Source: Centaurea solstitialis (taxonomy: Eukaryota > Streptophyta > Magnoliopsida > Asterales > Asteraceae). From it: DNA of 64,000 nt. Each line of letters begins with the position of its first letter. Positions within the stretch are counted from its first letter, which is position 1. The notes beneath the pieces are model-generated. The model was not told where the DNA came from. It saw only the letters and a program-made list of their open reading frames with translations, and did no database searches. Shown one piece after another: positions 1 through 12,557 of the stretch. The translations under genes were made by a program, and so were the position numbers. The stretch spans positions 48,107,493 to 48,171,492 of the forward strand of contig CM058045.1 in the NCBI GenBank assembly GCA_030169165.1, written 5' to 3'.

Positions 1-3000
1 AAGGGCCTTGGCCTCGCCATGTTTTGCCCAAAGTGCCCAAATCCATCCTTGCCCAAGGATTTGATGCCACTGCTAGTATGAATTCACAGATACGTGTTGC
101 GCGGCCACCTGTTGAGGGGCGGATAAAAAATCAGCTGCTTCCTCGTTATTGGCCCAGGATTACAGAACAAGAGTTGCAGCAGATATCTGGAGAGTATCCC
201 TGTTCAACAATGTTTTCCTTAATTTTGTTGGCATTCCCACCACCCGGAAAACAAAATCTAGAATTGGGATTTACATGTCGAGTGAGCTAATATTTGACTT
301 AAAAAATTATAAAGAATTGTGTTGGGTTGCAAAAAATGGTTATTACATCAATAGAATAACGGGTAAATTACATATTTGGTCCCTGTGGTTTACAGAATAT
401 TGCACCGTTGGTCCCTATTTTGAAATAATTATGGAAAAGGTCCCTGTGGTTTACATTATATTGCACTGTTGGTCCCTAATCCTAACTCTTTGTGAAATAA
501 GCATAGGGACCAATAGTGCAATATCGTGTGAACCACAGGGACCAACAGTGCAATATAGTGTAAACCACAGGGACCAACAGTCAATATAATGTAAACCACA
601 GGGAATTTTTCCATAATTATTTCAAAATAGAGACCAACAGTGCAATATTGTGTAAACCACAGGGACCAAATATGTAATTTACTCATAGAATAACATGCCA
701 AAGATAATGCAGTATTTGAAAGTAAGTTAACATCCATGTCAATTTAGATTTAAAAAGTAGAAGGTTTGAATTTCCAAAATCGAAAGTTTACTCATTTCCT
801 CCGGATGGTGGGTGTAAATCATGATGTTACTCTATACTTTACAATGTAATCATTTCCTTAATCTTGTTTTTCTAAGTTCAAATGCCACTGTTGTTCCACT
901 GTTTGAGAAGGTCCTAAGTGCCAGTGATGCTGGTCGAATTGGTCGCTTGGTTCTCCCTAAAGCATGTGCTGAAGTAAGTTTAGGTCATCAGCTTGTTTGA
1001 AATTTAGTTGCTTATCCAGGAGGAAAGCTTTCGTCTTTCCTATGAGTAATGTTCAACTACTTAAACAGGCATATTTTCCACCTATATCTCAACCTGAGGG
1101 ACTTCCACTCAGAATTCAAGATGTGAAAGGAAAAGAATGGCTGTTTCAGTTCAGGTTTTGGCCTAATAACAACAGCCGGATGTATGTTCTAGAGGGTGTT
1201 ACTCCATGCATACAGTCAATGCAGTTAAAGGCCGGGGATACTGGTATTGATCCAACACCTGAATCTCCTTGTTGTGAAACCGTTGTTCTATATATAGTTT
1301 ATCAATACTTCTGTGAGTTTGATGTAAAGAAAATGTGATATTTCTGTTAATGATGCTGGTAAATATGAATCTTCTAGCAGTTTCTTATCACTTTAAATTT
1401 GGCAAAGATTAGAATTTACTCATCTTATACTATTTACTATTCTTAAGTCAACTTATGTATCCCAATACCTGGGTCCTTTTGATTTTCTCATTCCTTTCAT
1501 AGATATATTTTGTTATACCTAAAGCATTCATGGCCTTATACTGTACTACTAGTTTTGGTCTGCCCATTAGTTTGTCTTTTTTAAGCAATATTATGTCATA
1601 AATGTTGGATTCTAGCCTCCAACTACTCCAAAGGTTTGTGATACCCTATAAAGGTTTTTATGAGTGAAAAAAATAAGTAATCTCGTCTCTTCTTTAATGT
1701 CCTTTATTTATTTTATCCAGTGACATTCAGCCGTATGGAACCTGAAGGAAAGCTTCTTATGGGCTTCCGGAAAGCCTCAGTCTGTGCTTCTATGCAGGTA
1801 ACTCACTTTCATATTATATATATTAAATATGTTATAGATCATGGATCACCTTTTATACACACTCATGTTAATATATTACAAGTTACAGCTAATCAATCTT
1901 GTTTGGATAATAGATTGTCATTGGAATTTCGTGCAAGTGAACTTGAATCATATAGTATTGATATATACAAACATCAACTGAACAGGATTCGCGTATAGCT
2001 GCAATACAAAATGGTGTCTTTGCAAGTGAACCTTCCTTGTCTCATTTGGGTGATTACTCTGGCCTTCTACAGTCCCTAAAGAGAAACACAGATTCCCATC
2101 TAAATGCATTGTCAGCTAATATGAAAAACTCGCCTATTGGAGATGCCAGCAGGCATGCACATGAGAAGCTTGGAAGCAAATCAAGGGCTGATCCATTTCA
2201 ACCTGACAAAAAGAGAAGTCGAAATATTGGTTCAAAAAGTAAGAGGTTGCTCATTGAAAGTCAAGATGCTCTAGAGCTGAAATATACATGGGAAGAATTA
2301 CAGGATATGCTCAGCCCACCCACTACTCTGAAGCCGAGTACCGTCACCATTGAGGACCATGAATTTGAAGAATACGAAGTAAGTGACCCTCATTTTTCAT
2401 ATCATATGCATCAACAGTACTCACATCGACGGGAAGGTTTGGCACCTCGATGTCGGCTCTCGCCACCTGGGGCTGTAGTATGTTCCATGGGTTGGGCTGT
2501 TCACCCATTAAAGCGGCACCATCTGCCTACTAATGAAACTTGGAATGCAAATCTAGTGTCACAGAGTAACCTAGAAAGAGAAGTTTTATTTAAATGATTA
2601 TATGAAATGTAAGACCCCTAGTACAAAAATTAAATTTCTACGCTTATTGTTTTATATTTTGTGTAAAACTCTGAAAATTATGAAAACCAATCATACAAAA
2701 ACACATTATATTAAGAGTAAATTACGACTTTCGTCCCTGTGGTTTGGTAAAAATTTTGATTTTTGTCCCTATGTTTAGAAATTACAGTTTTTCGTCCCTA
2801 TGCTTTGTAAATCATTGCTACTGTCGTCCTCATCGTTTACTATTTATTGCTGTTTTGGTCCTTGTGGTTTGCAGTTCTTTACTATTTTGGTCCTATGTAC
2901 TTAAATATAGAAATTAGTCCATAGGAACAAAATTAGCAACAAAATGCGCAACCATAGGGATGAAAAAGGCAATTACTAAAGCACAGGGTCGAAAATCATA

Positions 3001-6000
3001 ATTTATAACAAACCACAGGGACTAAAATCGTATTTCTCTTTTATATTAATAAAAGTAAACAAATAATCACCATATAAATTTATGAAAACCTTTTCTATCT
3101 GTAATAAGTAAACTTCTCAAACACTTTCACAAATTTAATACATCTAAATATATATATTTGCAAGTATTTTTAAAACATGACAACAGATAAATTGGAATTC
3201 TTTTAATAAACATCTAATGTGTATTATAAAAAATGTAACACATTTTTATAAGATAAATATAAAATAAATGTATTTTTACACACACCTATATTTAAAGGAA
3301 CTAACAGTGAAAAAAAGAAACCAAAATGTGAAAATCTACTAAGTAGTGTTATTCAATGAACCACATTATGTAGTTATAATAAGTAGAGACCTGGCTGGAC
3401 TAATGCAAGAAGCGGAATCCAGTTAACATTGTAAATTTGTAATATTCAAAGTACATGTATTGTTGCAGCTTCTTCTTCTTAATTAAGGCTTAAGGCTATT
3501 TCAAAAGCTCTGTGACTTTCTTGTTGTGTATGTAGCATATGAGAAGTAAAATACTTATCAAGATGTATTTTACTTTCGGCAGAGTGGTTAACAGGATTTT
3601 GCTAGCATTGGCAATCCTGAATTACTATTTTAAAGTGACATTAATTTTATGTTTTCTCTTTTGTAGGAACCTCCTGTTTTTGGCAAGGCTAGCATATTCA
3701 CTGCTCGCTTATCTGGGTAAGGATTTGTTACTCTTTTTTCTTTCTTTCTAGATTACTAGCTTCATGATACCCCTCCCCATGCCGTGCTTTATATTTTATT
3801 TACTGCTATTTCTAAAATCCCATGAGGTTGGTTGGTATTTCACGGGATTTCATAGGATTTATTGTAATAATGGTTTAAACTTTAAATATGTTAAAAACAT
3901 ATGCTCTGTAATAGTTAATTAATAAAAGAATAATTTAATTTTTATAGTTATTTTTATTTTTTATAAACATATGCTCCTGTCTTTCAAGGTTCTGTAAATT
4001 GTCTTTTCAAACTGGTATTTATAAATAGAATGAAACAATTATCATCGTATCACATCATCAAAAGCTCCATTTGCCGTCCCAAACTCCATTCATCATTAAT
4101 TACCTACAAAAATCTCATAGAAAACATGAAACCATTCCAAACACGACCAAGGGTGATGATTAAAGGATAAACATGCAAATATACTAACTGGATGCAAATG
4201 GATGAATGTTTTGCAACCAAAATAAGAGTAAAGATATATGCTATTAAAACACTTGCGACCAAGTTGTTTTAGATATTTTGACACCAAACATGGAGTTATA
4301 TCCACCATTCGCCGAAGAATAACTGATTTTCTTGTTTTATATGTGATTGTTATCAACTGATCACTTATCATGGCAAGATTGTTGTTGTTTCAGGGAGCAA
4401 GAACAATGGGCTCAATGCGATAACTGTTCAAAATGGCGAAGATTACCTGCCGATTTTCTTCTTCCTGCTAAATGGACATGCCAAGAAAATATCTGGGATC
4501 AGAACAGGTATTGGGACTATTCTTATGATTAAACAAAATTCAGGAAGTTATTGCATACAATTGAACAATTTTACTATATGGGAAAAATTCAATTGATAAC
4601 CATAAAATTTTTGAATACCTCAGAACCGGCTATTTCATGTATAAGCTTAAATAATCGTGAACAATTTTCATCATGAATATCCTGCAATTTTAGTTTGAAT
4701 ATCACATTTTTGTCATGAATTTAATGCCTTTCATTATGAATAATTTTCATGATGAATATATCTCGTGAATAATGCATGAATAGTTGGTTACCGTGCTCTC
4801 AAATATTTACGGTTGTCTTCTGGACCTGCCCCTATATAATATTTGGGTTATGTAGCAATTTTGGATTATATAGCCACTCATATATAAGTTGGTATTCATA
4901 GGTCGGGCTGTCTTGCACCAGATGAACTAAGCCCGAGAGAGCTTGAGTACCTTCTTGGGCTGGCTAAAGGTATGATGTTTTCATTGTTTGTTAATGCCTC
5001 CATCCTATAGAAGTTGCAAATTTTTCATTGGGGAATAAGTTTTAGGAAGGTGTTGATATTTGTCTAAAATAATCTTTAATAATGTTTTTTAAGTATATAA
5101 ATATCTATATACGGCAAATACTCATGCACACTCCTCGCGTTTGGGAAGGTTTGAACCATTGACCACCTGCAACCCGGTTACCGTTAGGCCTGTGACCCTT
5201 CCGTTTCTTTATTAATCTTTCCGACAGAAATCAATACCATATATATATGTAACAATGATAATGGACAAATTGATAAATTTGTATTTTGAAAAAAAATTGT
5301 AAATGTTGCAATTTTAATTAGACAAGGGTATATTTTGCAAGTCCATGGCTTTTTGTTCATTGAAATAGTTACTTTTACTTAGCAAATGTGAAATATTTAC
5401 TAAAATAATTGTCTACAATGAAAAAGCCACACAACTTTAGGAATTTGTAATTATTACAATTTGTAGTTAACTAAATGACAATTTTACCCTTGATAACAGA
5501 GGGGTAATGAATGTCTCCATCTCATAACCAAGGGTAGAATTGGAAAGTAACACTCTTAGGGGATGTTTACCAAACGCTTAAAGCATTCTCACTTACCTTT
5601 TAGCTAAAAGCAGATTTCTATCAATAGTTTTTCTTTGGTTTACTTACCTTCGGGTGATTTTTATTGGTTAGAATTTCACAAGTGGCGGAGGCCCGACCAA
5701 GCGCAGGGTGCAACCGGGGACAACCTAACCGAGCCGTCTATTGCCGCCACCACCAAGCACCCACGGCACCGCCCTGGATGCTCCTGCATCGTCTGCAGCC
5801 AGCCGCCTAGCGGCAAAGGCAAGCACAAGCCCAACTGCACCTGCAACGTCTGCATGACGGTCAAACGCCGCTTCAAAACCTTAATGTTGCGCAAACAACA
5901 ACGCCAATCGGAGCGTGAAGCAGAAATCGCCGAGAAAAATCAGCTTAAACTGGAGACGGAAACCGAAACCGGTTTTGCAGAGTCGAGATCATCAGGCAAG

Positions 6001-6267
6001 GGACGGTTAGACCTAAACATCCATCCTCGCCGTTTACAAGATAATCAATCGAAAAGCCATGTCAGCATGATGAGTCTTCTTCAAGCAGCAAATCAGCCAT
6101 TGGAGATGTATATGAAGCAGAATGGTCTTACGAGCTTAATCTCGGAGCCACAAGCGAGCTCTGGTTCGCAACCATTGCCACAAGATATGCCCACGGTCGT
6201 TCAAGCCGATGGACAGGGTAACGAGGAGGAGCGGCAAGGACTGGATGAGAACCAAAACAGTTCGTGA
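1..6267 (+). CDS. VAL: VAL/HSI2-like B3 domain transcriptional repressor, 3' part (9 exons in window)
   Basis: Exons read from splice sites and phase: <3-193, 877-973, 1069-1243, 1721-1797, 1986-2378, 3667-3716, 4394-4507, 4902-4969, 5672-6267. They join in one open frame of 586 codons plus stop; the N-terminus lies before the window. Visible order: RVARPPVEGR...LLPRYWPRI linker; B3 DNA-binding domain (LFEKVLSASDAGRIGRLVLP to TVTFSRMEPEGK) over exons 2-4; CW zinc finger in exon 7 (CDNCSKWRRLP, KWTC); the VAL-type Cys-rich block HPRHRPGCSCIVC / HKPNCTCNVC in exon 9; and an EAR repression motif LDLNIHP near 6010. In the family, B3 binds RY elements (CATGCA), CW reads methylated H3K4 and EAR recruits co-repressors, silencing seed-maturation genes in the nucleus. 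The coding part looks intact. VAL1 versus VAL2 is not resolved. Confidence 0.93.
361..684. mobile_element. MULE-type MITE in VAL intron 1
   Basis: The ends are inverted repeats: GGGTAAATTACATATTTGG at the left and its complement CCAAATATGTAATTTACTC at the right. Inside lie repeated 'GGTCCCTGTGGTTTACA' blocks that also pair in inverse order. A perfect 10-bp direct repeat ATAGAATAAC flanks the element (351-360 and 685-694). A 9-11 bp target duplication is typical of Mutator-like transposition. No coding capacity; the short ORFs here are repeat artefacts. Confidence 0.85.
2715..3040. mobile_element. second MULE-type MITE of the same family, VAL intron 5
   Basis: It begins GAGTAAATTACGACTTTCG and ends with a related inverted sequence (CACAGGGACTAAAATCG then TATTTCTC). 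'GTCCCTGTGGTTTG' blocks lie in inverted order inside. Flanks share TTATATTAA (2706-2714 and 3041-3049), a 9-bp target duplication. It is more diverged internally than the copy at 361-684. Confidence 0.72.
5108..5215 (-). other. possible tRNA-derived SINE head in VAL intron 8
   Basis: On the minus strand the segment contains GGCCTAACGGTAACCGG followed about 20 bases later by GGTTCAAACCTTCCC, which resemble Pol III box A and box B. No SINE body, poly-A tail or target duplication could be recognised, so this is a weak call. Confidence 0.28.
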
Positions 6268-6604
6268 AGTAATTCACTTCGGTTTCGAGTTTTGGGAACC
6301 GAATACATGTTGGATGGACGATTATTGTGATCGGGATTCTGGTTGAGAACTTTTGGATGAAAAATTGTACCTTTTTTTGTGGTAGAATTTGGGTGAGTTG
6401 TTATAGGATTTTATTTGAATACATTACCTTCATGTCGTATAATACATGGAGTATTGGAGTCGACCCTTTGTATGATTGATTTGTATAAAAGAGTGCGTGG
6501 TACCTTCTTTTCAGGTACCAAAATCTAGAATTATAGAACAATTTTTCTTCTAACAAGGTCTCCTTTTCGTGAAGTTGGCAAGAGAAATGATGTGAATTCA
6601 TCGG

Positions 6605-6765
6605 TTTTATGGATCTATTATTCATCATGAATGTTTTTTAGAGCACCTATTCATCATGAATGTTTTTTAGAGCGCCTATTCATCATGAATGTTTAAGATA
6701 TTCATCATGAATGTTTAAGATATTTATCATGAATGTTGTTACATATTCATAATGAATGTGATTGA
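6605..6765. repeat. short direct repeats (ATTCATCATGAATGTT)
   Basis: Five or more copies of ATTCATCATGAATGTT, with spacers such as TTTTAGAGC(A/G)CC or TAAGAT. The core TTCATCATGAA is itself nearly palindromic. Similar TCATGAAT motifs are scattered at 4670-4790 in VAL intron 7. Confidence 0.7.
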
Positions 6766-6868
6766 TAAGTACTAATTTTATGTATTTATGTGTCAAATTT
6801 GTCTTAGAATTAGTGTTAGATGGTTAAAATGCCCTTATTAATTCGAGTATAGTTTTTAATTCATTATA

Positions 6869-6940
6869 GAGTAAATGAGATACTTGGTTCCTGCGGTTTA
6901 CACTGTATTGTACTGTTGGTCCCTATGCTTTTTTTGGACA

Positions 6941-6980
<40 letters not shown>
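6869..6980. mobile_element. truncated GGTCCCTGTGGTTTA-family MITE joined to an A tract
   Basis: GAGTAAATGAGATACTTGG followed by GCGGTTTACACTGTATTG and TGTTGGTCCCTATG matches the left half of the element at 361-684. It then breaks into roughly 40 consecutive A residues (6941-6980). No right end is present. Confidence 0.6.
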
Positions 6981-6983
<3 letters not shown>

Positions 6984-7792
6984 GAAAGTAAAAAATGCGT
7001 GTCAATCAAACAGGCGTAAACAAACTAAAAGTAAAAAATGTGTCCAGGTCCAAATTTAGGCGGAAAAATACGGATTTCAGCTCATGAAAGCTAGAGAAAA
7101 AGCAAAAGAAATGGGATGAAATTCAAAAAACAAAAAAACTAGACACCCAAGTTCATTTTCAGAATGTTGCGCGACCACTACCGCGGGTAGGGTCGCACCA
7201 AGAACCGTGAGCATGCCAGGATCTATTTCAAGTAGTTTTGTGATCGGGGTTTAAAAGAGGTGGGAAACCGATCGATTGAGGAGGCCCTAGTTGAGGACCG
7301 AAATAAGAGGAAGAGGAAAAATGGTGTAGGGAATTTATCTGGTTTCGATTTCGTCAATTTTGTTAGGTAATTTAGTGTAGGGTTTACATTTGTTTTTATT
7401 TTAATTCCATTCAACTAGCAATAACTTTATAATCATTTGGCTTGGATTGTGTTGAGACATGTTGAAGGTTATTTATCGTTCAATTTCTATCTATGCAAAT
7501 CCTTTGTTTACTTGTTTTTCATAGTTTGGTTTCTCGATTTGAGTCAGTATCCTCTGATCATTCCGCTAAATAGAGTTGTGAATCCGTAATTGTTCACATC
7601 TCTATTTTAGTAGCAAATGACGCCTAAACTGATTGGGCCTCTGATTAATTTTTGTGTTATGGGTTTGTTCAGTCTAGTCTTAATGACCAACAGCGAAACA
7701 TTGGCTAGGAGTGGATGTTTGTATAATTTTAAAGCAAATGTTAATCCAACTATATGTTCATAACTATACTAGGTTAACCGGTTAGTTGACAT

Positions 7793-10424
7793 TTGACAAT
7801 AGATGTATTGATGCGTATCAATATTCCACCACTCTATAATAGAATGAGAAAATTCTTTTTGAAGAACAAGTCTATGTTAAACAATCCGGTCATCAGTTTA
7901 AACTCGTTGCTAGTTTATAATTATTTGTTTCATGCTTTGTTTTGCATGTTTATGAAAGCAAAACTACCGGTCTCCGCCTGGGACCACCCCATCTTACACG
8001 CAGCAACATTGATTCGCATCAGACCAAAAAGTTATAATGCCTCCTCCCTTTTAGAAACGGTTTTTGGTCAGGAACCTAATATTTCCCATCTAAGGATTTT
8101 TGGGTATGCGGTTTATGTTTCAATTGCTTCACCACAACACACAAAGATGGGACCTAAAATGAGGTTGGGAATATATGTCAGATATGAATCGGAATATAAT
8201 TAAATATTTAGAGCCATTAACGAGGGATTTATTTACAGTTCGATTTGCTGATTGTCATATTAATGAATCAAAATTCCCAGCATTAGGGGAGGGACTAAAC
8301 AGTTGGAAAATCAAAGTAAAATAAGCTGGAATGAATTATGATTGTCTCATCTTGATCCTCGAACTAAGCAATGTAAACTAGAAGTTCAAAAGATAATTCA
8401 CTTGCAAGGATTAGCAAATCAATTACCAGACACATTTACTAACCCAAAGAGAATGACGAAGTCACATGTGTCAGATGCTAATTCTTCAGTTAAGATTGAT
8501 GTCCCAAAAGGGCAAGACAATGTGAGTAATGACGTTAGGGCACGCCAGAAGTGTGGTAGACCACTCGATTCCAAAGAGAAAAATCCTCGAAAGAAAAAGG
8601 GAGCTAATAATCAACATGGTCAAATCGAGGTAATTGAAACACCAGAAAAGACACTAGACATGATGGTTCTAGAAGAACTTTAGGTACCTAAACATGAAGA
8701 TATCTTAATAAATTATAACATGTCTAGAAAAGGAACCGAGAGAAAACCAATGTCGATGATATTTTTGCATATAATGTAGCACTAAATGTAATGGAAAATG
8801 AGGAGGATCAAGAACCAAAATCTATCGATGAATGTTTGCACGGAAGTTATTGGCCAAAATGGAAAGACACAATGCAAGTAAAATTAAGTTCACTAATGAA
8901 ACGAGAAGTTTTCGGACCTATTGTCCGTACACCTGAAGCTATAAAACGTGTCAAATATATAAGGATCTTTATACGAAGCATAATGAGAAAAGTGAAATAG
9001 TGAGATATAAAGCACGACTCGTAGCACAAGGATTCTCACAAAGACCCCGGAATAGATTATGAGGAGACTTATTCTCCCGTGGTGGGTGCAACAATTTTCC
9101 AATATCTCATAAGTCTGGTAATACAAGAAGGAATTGTCATGCGTCTAATGGATGTCGTGAAGGTTTATTTGTATGGATCACTTGATACTCACATTTACAT
9201 GAAACTCCCTATAGGATTGAAACTGCCTGAATCATATAAAGTGAGTTCCCAAGACCATTGTTCAATCAAGTTGAATAAATCACTATATGGTTTGAAACAG
9301 TTAGTGCGTATGTGGTACAATCACCTTAGTGAATATTTGTAGAAAGAAGGGTATTAGAATGACTATATCTGCCCATGTATTTTCATAAAGATGTTTGGAC
9401 CCGAGTATGTTATAATTGTCGTGTATGTGGATGATTTGAACATAATAAGAACTTCTAGTGAGCTTTCAAGGGCAATCGAATACTTAAAAAGGGGTTTTGA
9501 AATGAAAGATCTTGGAAAGACAAAGTTTTGTCTTGGGCTACAAATCGAACACCTTAAAGATGGAATCCTTGTGCATCAAGAAACGTATATAGAAAAGGTT
9601 TTAAATCACATCCACTGAGCACCCCTATGGTTGTGAGGTCACTTAATGTAGAAAAACACCATTTTCGACCTCCAAAAGATGATGAAGATATTCTTAGTCC
9701 TGAGGTACCACACCTTAGTGTTATTGGAGTGCTAATGTTTCTAGTCGGTCATACAAGACCCGATATATCACTTTCTTTGAATTTGTTGGCGAGATATAGT
9801 TTGTGTCCTACGAAGAGATATTGGAATGGAGTAAAGCAAATATTCTGATATCTTCAAGGTACCAAAGACATGGGTTTATATTTTGCTAACCCATCAAAGA
9901 CAACTTTTGCAGATGCTGGAGATATGTCAGATCCTCATACTGGTCTTTCTCAAACTGGATATGTATTTACGATTGGTGGAACAACGATTTCACGGCCTTC
10001 TACAAAACAAATTATAGCAGCGACTTCGTCCAATCATGCAGAGATCTTAGCTATCCATGAAGCCAGCAGAAAATGTGTTTGGTTGAGGAATGTAATACAA
10101 CATATTTGTGGATCTTGTGGTATTATCTCGGATAAAGAGTTACCAATAGTTTTGTATGAAGATAATGCGGCATGCATTGCTCAACCTCAAGGAAGGTTAC
10201 ATCAAAGGAGACAAGACCAAGAATATACTTCCAAAGTTCTTTTCCACACATGATTTGCAGAAAAGCGGCAACATTAGTGTTCAACAAGCTCGTTTGTGTG
10301 AGAACCTAGTTGATTTATTCACCAAGTCACTTCCAAAGTCGACGTTTCAGACACTGGTTCATGATATTGGGATGCACTGGGTTAAGGAACTCAAGTAATG
10401 TGATTATCAGGGGGAGAAAATACG
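7793..10424 (+). pseudogene. decayed Ty1/copia polyprotein (integrase, RT, RNase H remnants)
   Basis: Fragments in shifting frames read as copia pol in the right order. Integrase C-terminal region at 7950-8203 (SAWDHPILHAATLIRIRP, FGQEPNISHLRIFGY). Linker at 8342-8683. RT start at 8791-9000. RT palm with YVDD near 9424 and KDLGKTKFCLGLQIEHL. RNase H at 9870-10253 (SQTGYVFTIGG, AATSSNHAEILAIHEA, LYEDNAACIAQ). Tail DLFTKSLPKSTF at 10316-10350. Gag, protease and most of integrase are missing, and several stops and frameshifts separate the pieces, so no functional product is expected. It lies between VAL and the large MULE. Confidence 0.9.
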
Positions 10425-10562
10425 TGTTGCACTGTTTTTCCTTGATCATGGTTTTATCCCATTGGGTTTTTCTGACAAGGTTTTTTTAATGAGGCAATAA
10501 CCCGAGCGTATTTGGAGTGACTATGTACTCTTTTTTCCTCCACTAAGTTTTTTCCCACAAGG
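10425..10562 (+). mobile_element. remnant 3' LTR of the decayed copia element
   Basis: A polypurine tract (CAGGGGGAGAAAA, 10408-10420) follows the pol remnant. TGTTGCACTG then opens a sequence with the internally repeating 'TTTTTCC...GGTTTTxTCCCA' texture of many plant copia LTRs. The right boundary is unclear and no matching 5' LTR lies in the window. Confidence 0.55.
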
Positions 10563-10957
10563 CTTGAGGGGTTCATAGCGCCTAACCCGGGTACGAATCC
10601 CTCCATGCGCAACCTGTTGACATTTACAAAGGGGCATACTTAATTTAGCTCTGATCTTATCAGAGATTAGTCGAGCCATGGGCTCGGACACCCTTTCAAA
10701 AAAAACAAGGTTCTTATTTAAGAACCTAGAGGGATTTGAGTTCTTATAAAAACTCTCCACAATAGCAGTTCTTACAAGTTATTGTACTTTTTGCTTAAAA
10801 GAACCTTACATTGGAGATGCTCTTAGAATACAAATCCACATTGTAGTCTATGAAATGCTACTATAATGAGTTCATTTTCCACAAAACTTCACCCACTTTC
10901 ACGTACCTTTTGTCATCTTTATTCTTAAGAGAAAATTATTATTATACCAAAAAAAAA
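10563..10957. other. spacer before the large MULE
   Basis: No gene seen. On the minus strand 10560-10700 includes GGAGGGATTCGTACCCGGG, a T-arm-like motif, but no foldable tRNA was found. CATTGGAGATGCTCTTA at 10811-10827 resembles the end of a small DNA transposon. Otherwise AT-rich. Confidence 0.5.
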
Positions 10958-11402
10958 TACCCCATTTAACCTCTTAACCAAACTCTTCCACCGGTTACCA
11001 AAATACCCAAGTCACCGCTCCCGGCCGGCCGCTCTCCGGCGCCGGCGGCCGCTCCACGGCGGCGCCGGTGAGGAAAAACAAGCCCAGCGGCGTAAAGAGT
11101 TTGGGCCGCTCCAGGCCCAGCCGCGCGGAGCGGCCCACGCCTCGTCAGCTCCTGCAGTTCACGTGGCGTTCTCTCATTGGTCCACATGTGCACGTCATGG
11201 ACACCTCAGCCGCTCCATTGTGAGCCGCGTGGAGCGGCTACCCTTCCACGTCACGTCCGCGTTTGATGCCACTTCCTCGCCACGTCCGCGCCACGTCCGC
11301 GCCACCTCACCGCCACGTCAACCCCACCCGCTCCCCACCCGACCCCGCGGAGCGGCCCAGCCACGTGGCCCTTCCCCATTGGCCCATGTGTGTGCTGTTT
11401 AG
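10958..11402 (+). repeat. left terminal inverted repeat of the MULE
   Basis: Starts TACCCCATTTAACCTC and runs through GC-rich sequence with CCGGCCGGCCGCTC, AGCGGCCCACGCCTCGTCAG, several CCACGTCCGCG units and CCTTCCCCATTGGCCCA. The reverse complement of 38349-38762 follows it nearly base for base, apart from small indels and diverged inner parts. The repeated CACGTGG and CCACGTC motifs could be ACGT-core regulatory sites, since MULE TIRs often hold promoters. Confidence 0.92.
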
Positions 11403-11590
11403 ACAATCCTAATTTTTAGTCTTCAAGTTTTGTACCGATTCATCACGTGAAAGGTAGTCAGCTAGGGAATCTGATTCCCTAGCTTTGTAAATTATTGTAC
11501 TTTTAAGAAGCTTTATTTAAAAATCATGTGATATGTTCACATGTTATTACTGTTTATTTACCAGATGTATTTCTATAAATTCAAGAAGTT

Positions 11591-11602
11591 CTTATATAAA
11601 AA
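11591..11602 (+). promoter_or_regulatory. TATA box of the MULE transposase gene
   Basis: TTATATAAAAAA sits about 110 bases before the ATG at 11711 and about 190 bases inside the left TIR. An A/C-rich leader with ACACAAATTTC follows. Position and composition fit a plant core promoter. Confidence 0.55.
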
Positions 11603-12557
11603 AACACAAGTTTAACAAACACAAATTTCTTTCTTTCACAAATTTCTTTCTTTCATGAAAGTTTTTGCTATAATTTTTTTTCTTTCTCAAACTTTGATTT
11701 GTTCCTGAAAATGAGTTCCGGTGGCGATAAAGCGAGGCTATACCTTTGTTCCGGTGGTAAATGGGTTGAAGGAGCCGGTGGATGGGATTACGCTGAAGCG
11801 ACGGTGAAAAAAGGTGTTCAAATGAAATTAAACAGTACATTTCAACATATGGTTGATTATTGTAGCTGGAAATGCGAAATCGACCGATCAAGTGGGCAAC
11901 TTAAATTATGGTACAAGAACGAAGGCCAAATGTATGAGTTAGGCGACGATGAAGATGTTAGCGTATTTATGCATTTCGCAAAAATGTCAGAGCAACCTCC
12001 ACTACTTTACGTTGATGTATACTGTTCTGGCGAAGGGGATGACGCTGGTACTTCAAACACTATCAATGAAGAACCAATGTATGTAGATACTCAGTCACAA
12101 AACCAACATGAAAGCGAAACATCATATCGTCCAGACTTTGGATACGGTCTTAGTGACAGTTATCCAGATGTTGTCCTAGAGACGCAGCAAGAGGAGGTGC
12201 AGGAAGAAGAAGAAGAAGACGAAGACGATTACGAAGACGAAGACGAGCGTAGAAAGTTTGCCGGATGTTCGGACGATGAAGCCCATGTTCTCAACACGGG
12301 TTTAACGGATGAAGAAGATGAAGAAGACGAAGAAGGTGTGCAACCCTCCATTTTACGACCGGGCCTAGATGATTATTTTGGTATCCCTCATAACTTTCAG
12401 GCAACTCCAGATATCTTCCCGACGCACAATGAAGGCGTACTTTATAGACGTAGTCAAAGGCTCAGTGATGGTAAAGTTTTTGATTCGAAAGAGAAAATGA
12501 TTGTAGAGGTCGGGCTGAAATTCCTAGAAGAACAGTTTGAGTATAAGACAGTAAGGT

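Larger units (their letters stand above)
6268..7792. other. spacer downstream of VAL
   Basis: Holds the VAL 3' UTR and AT-rich sequence. It contains tandem ATTCATCATGAATGT repeats (about 6605-6765), a truncated MITE (6869-6938), an A-rich tract (about 6941-6980), and unassigned sequence from 7000 to 7790. No gene is supported. Confidence 0.6.

Noticed and set aside
10563..10700. tRNA gene from the motif GGATTCGTACCC
   Set aside because: No acceptor or D-arm pairing found; the T-arm-like match alone is not enough.
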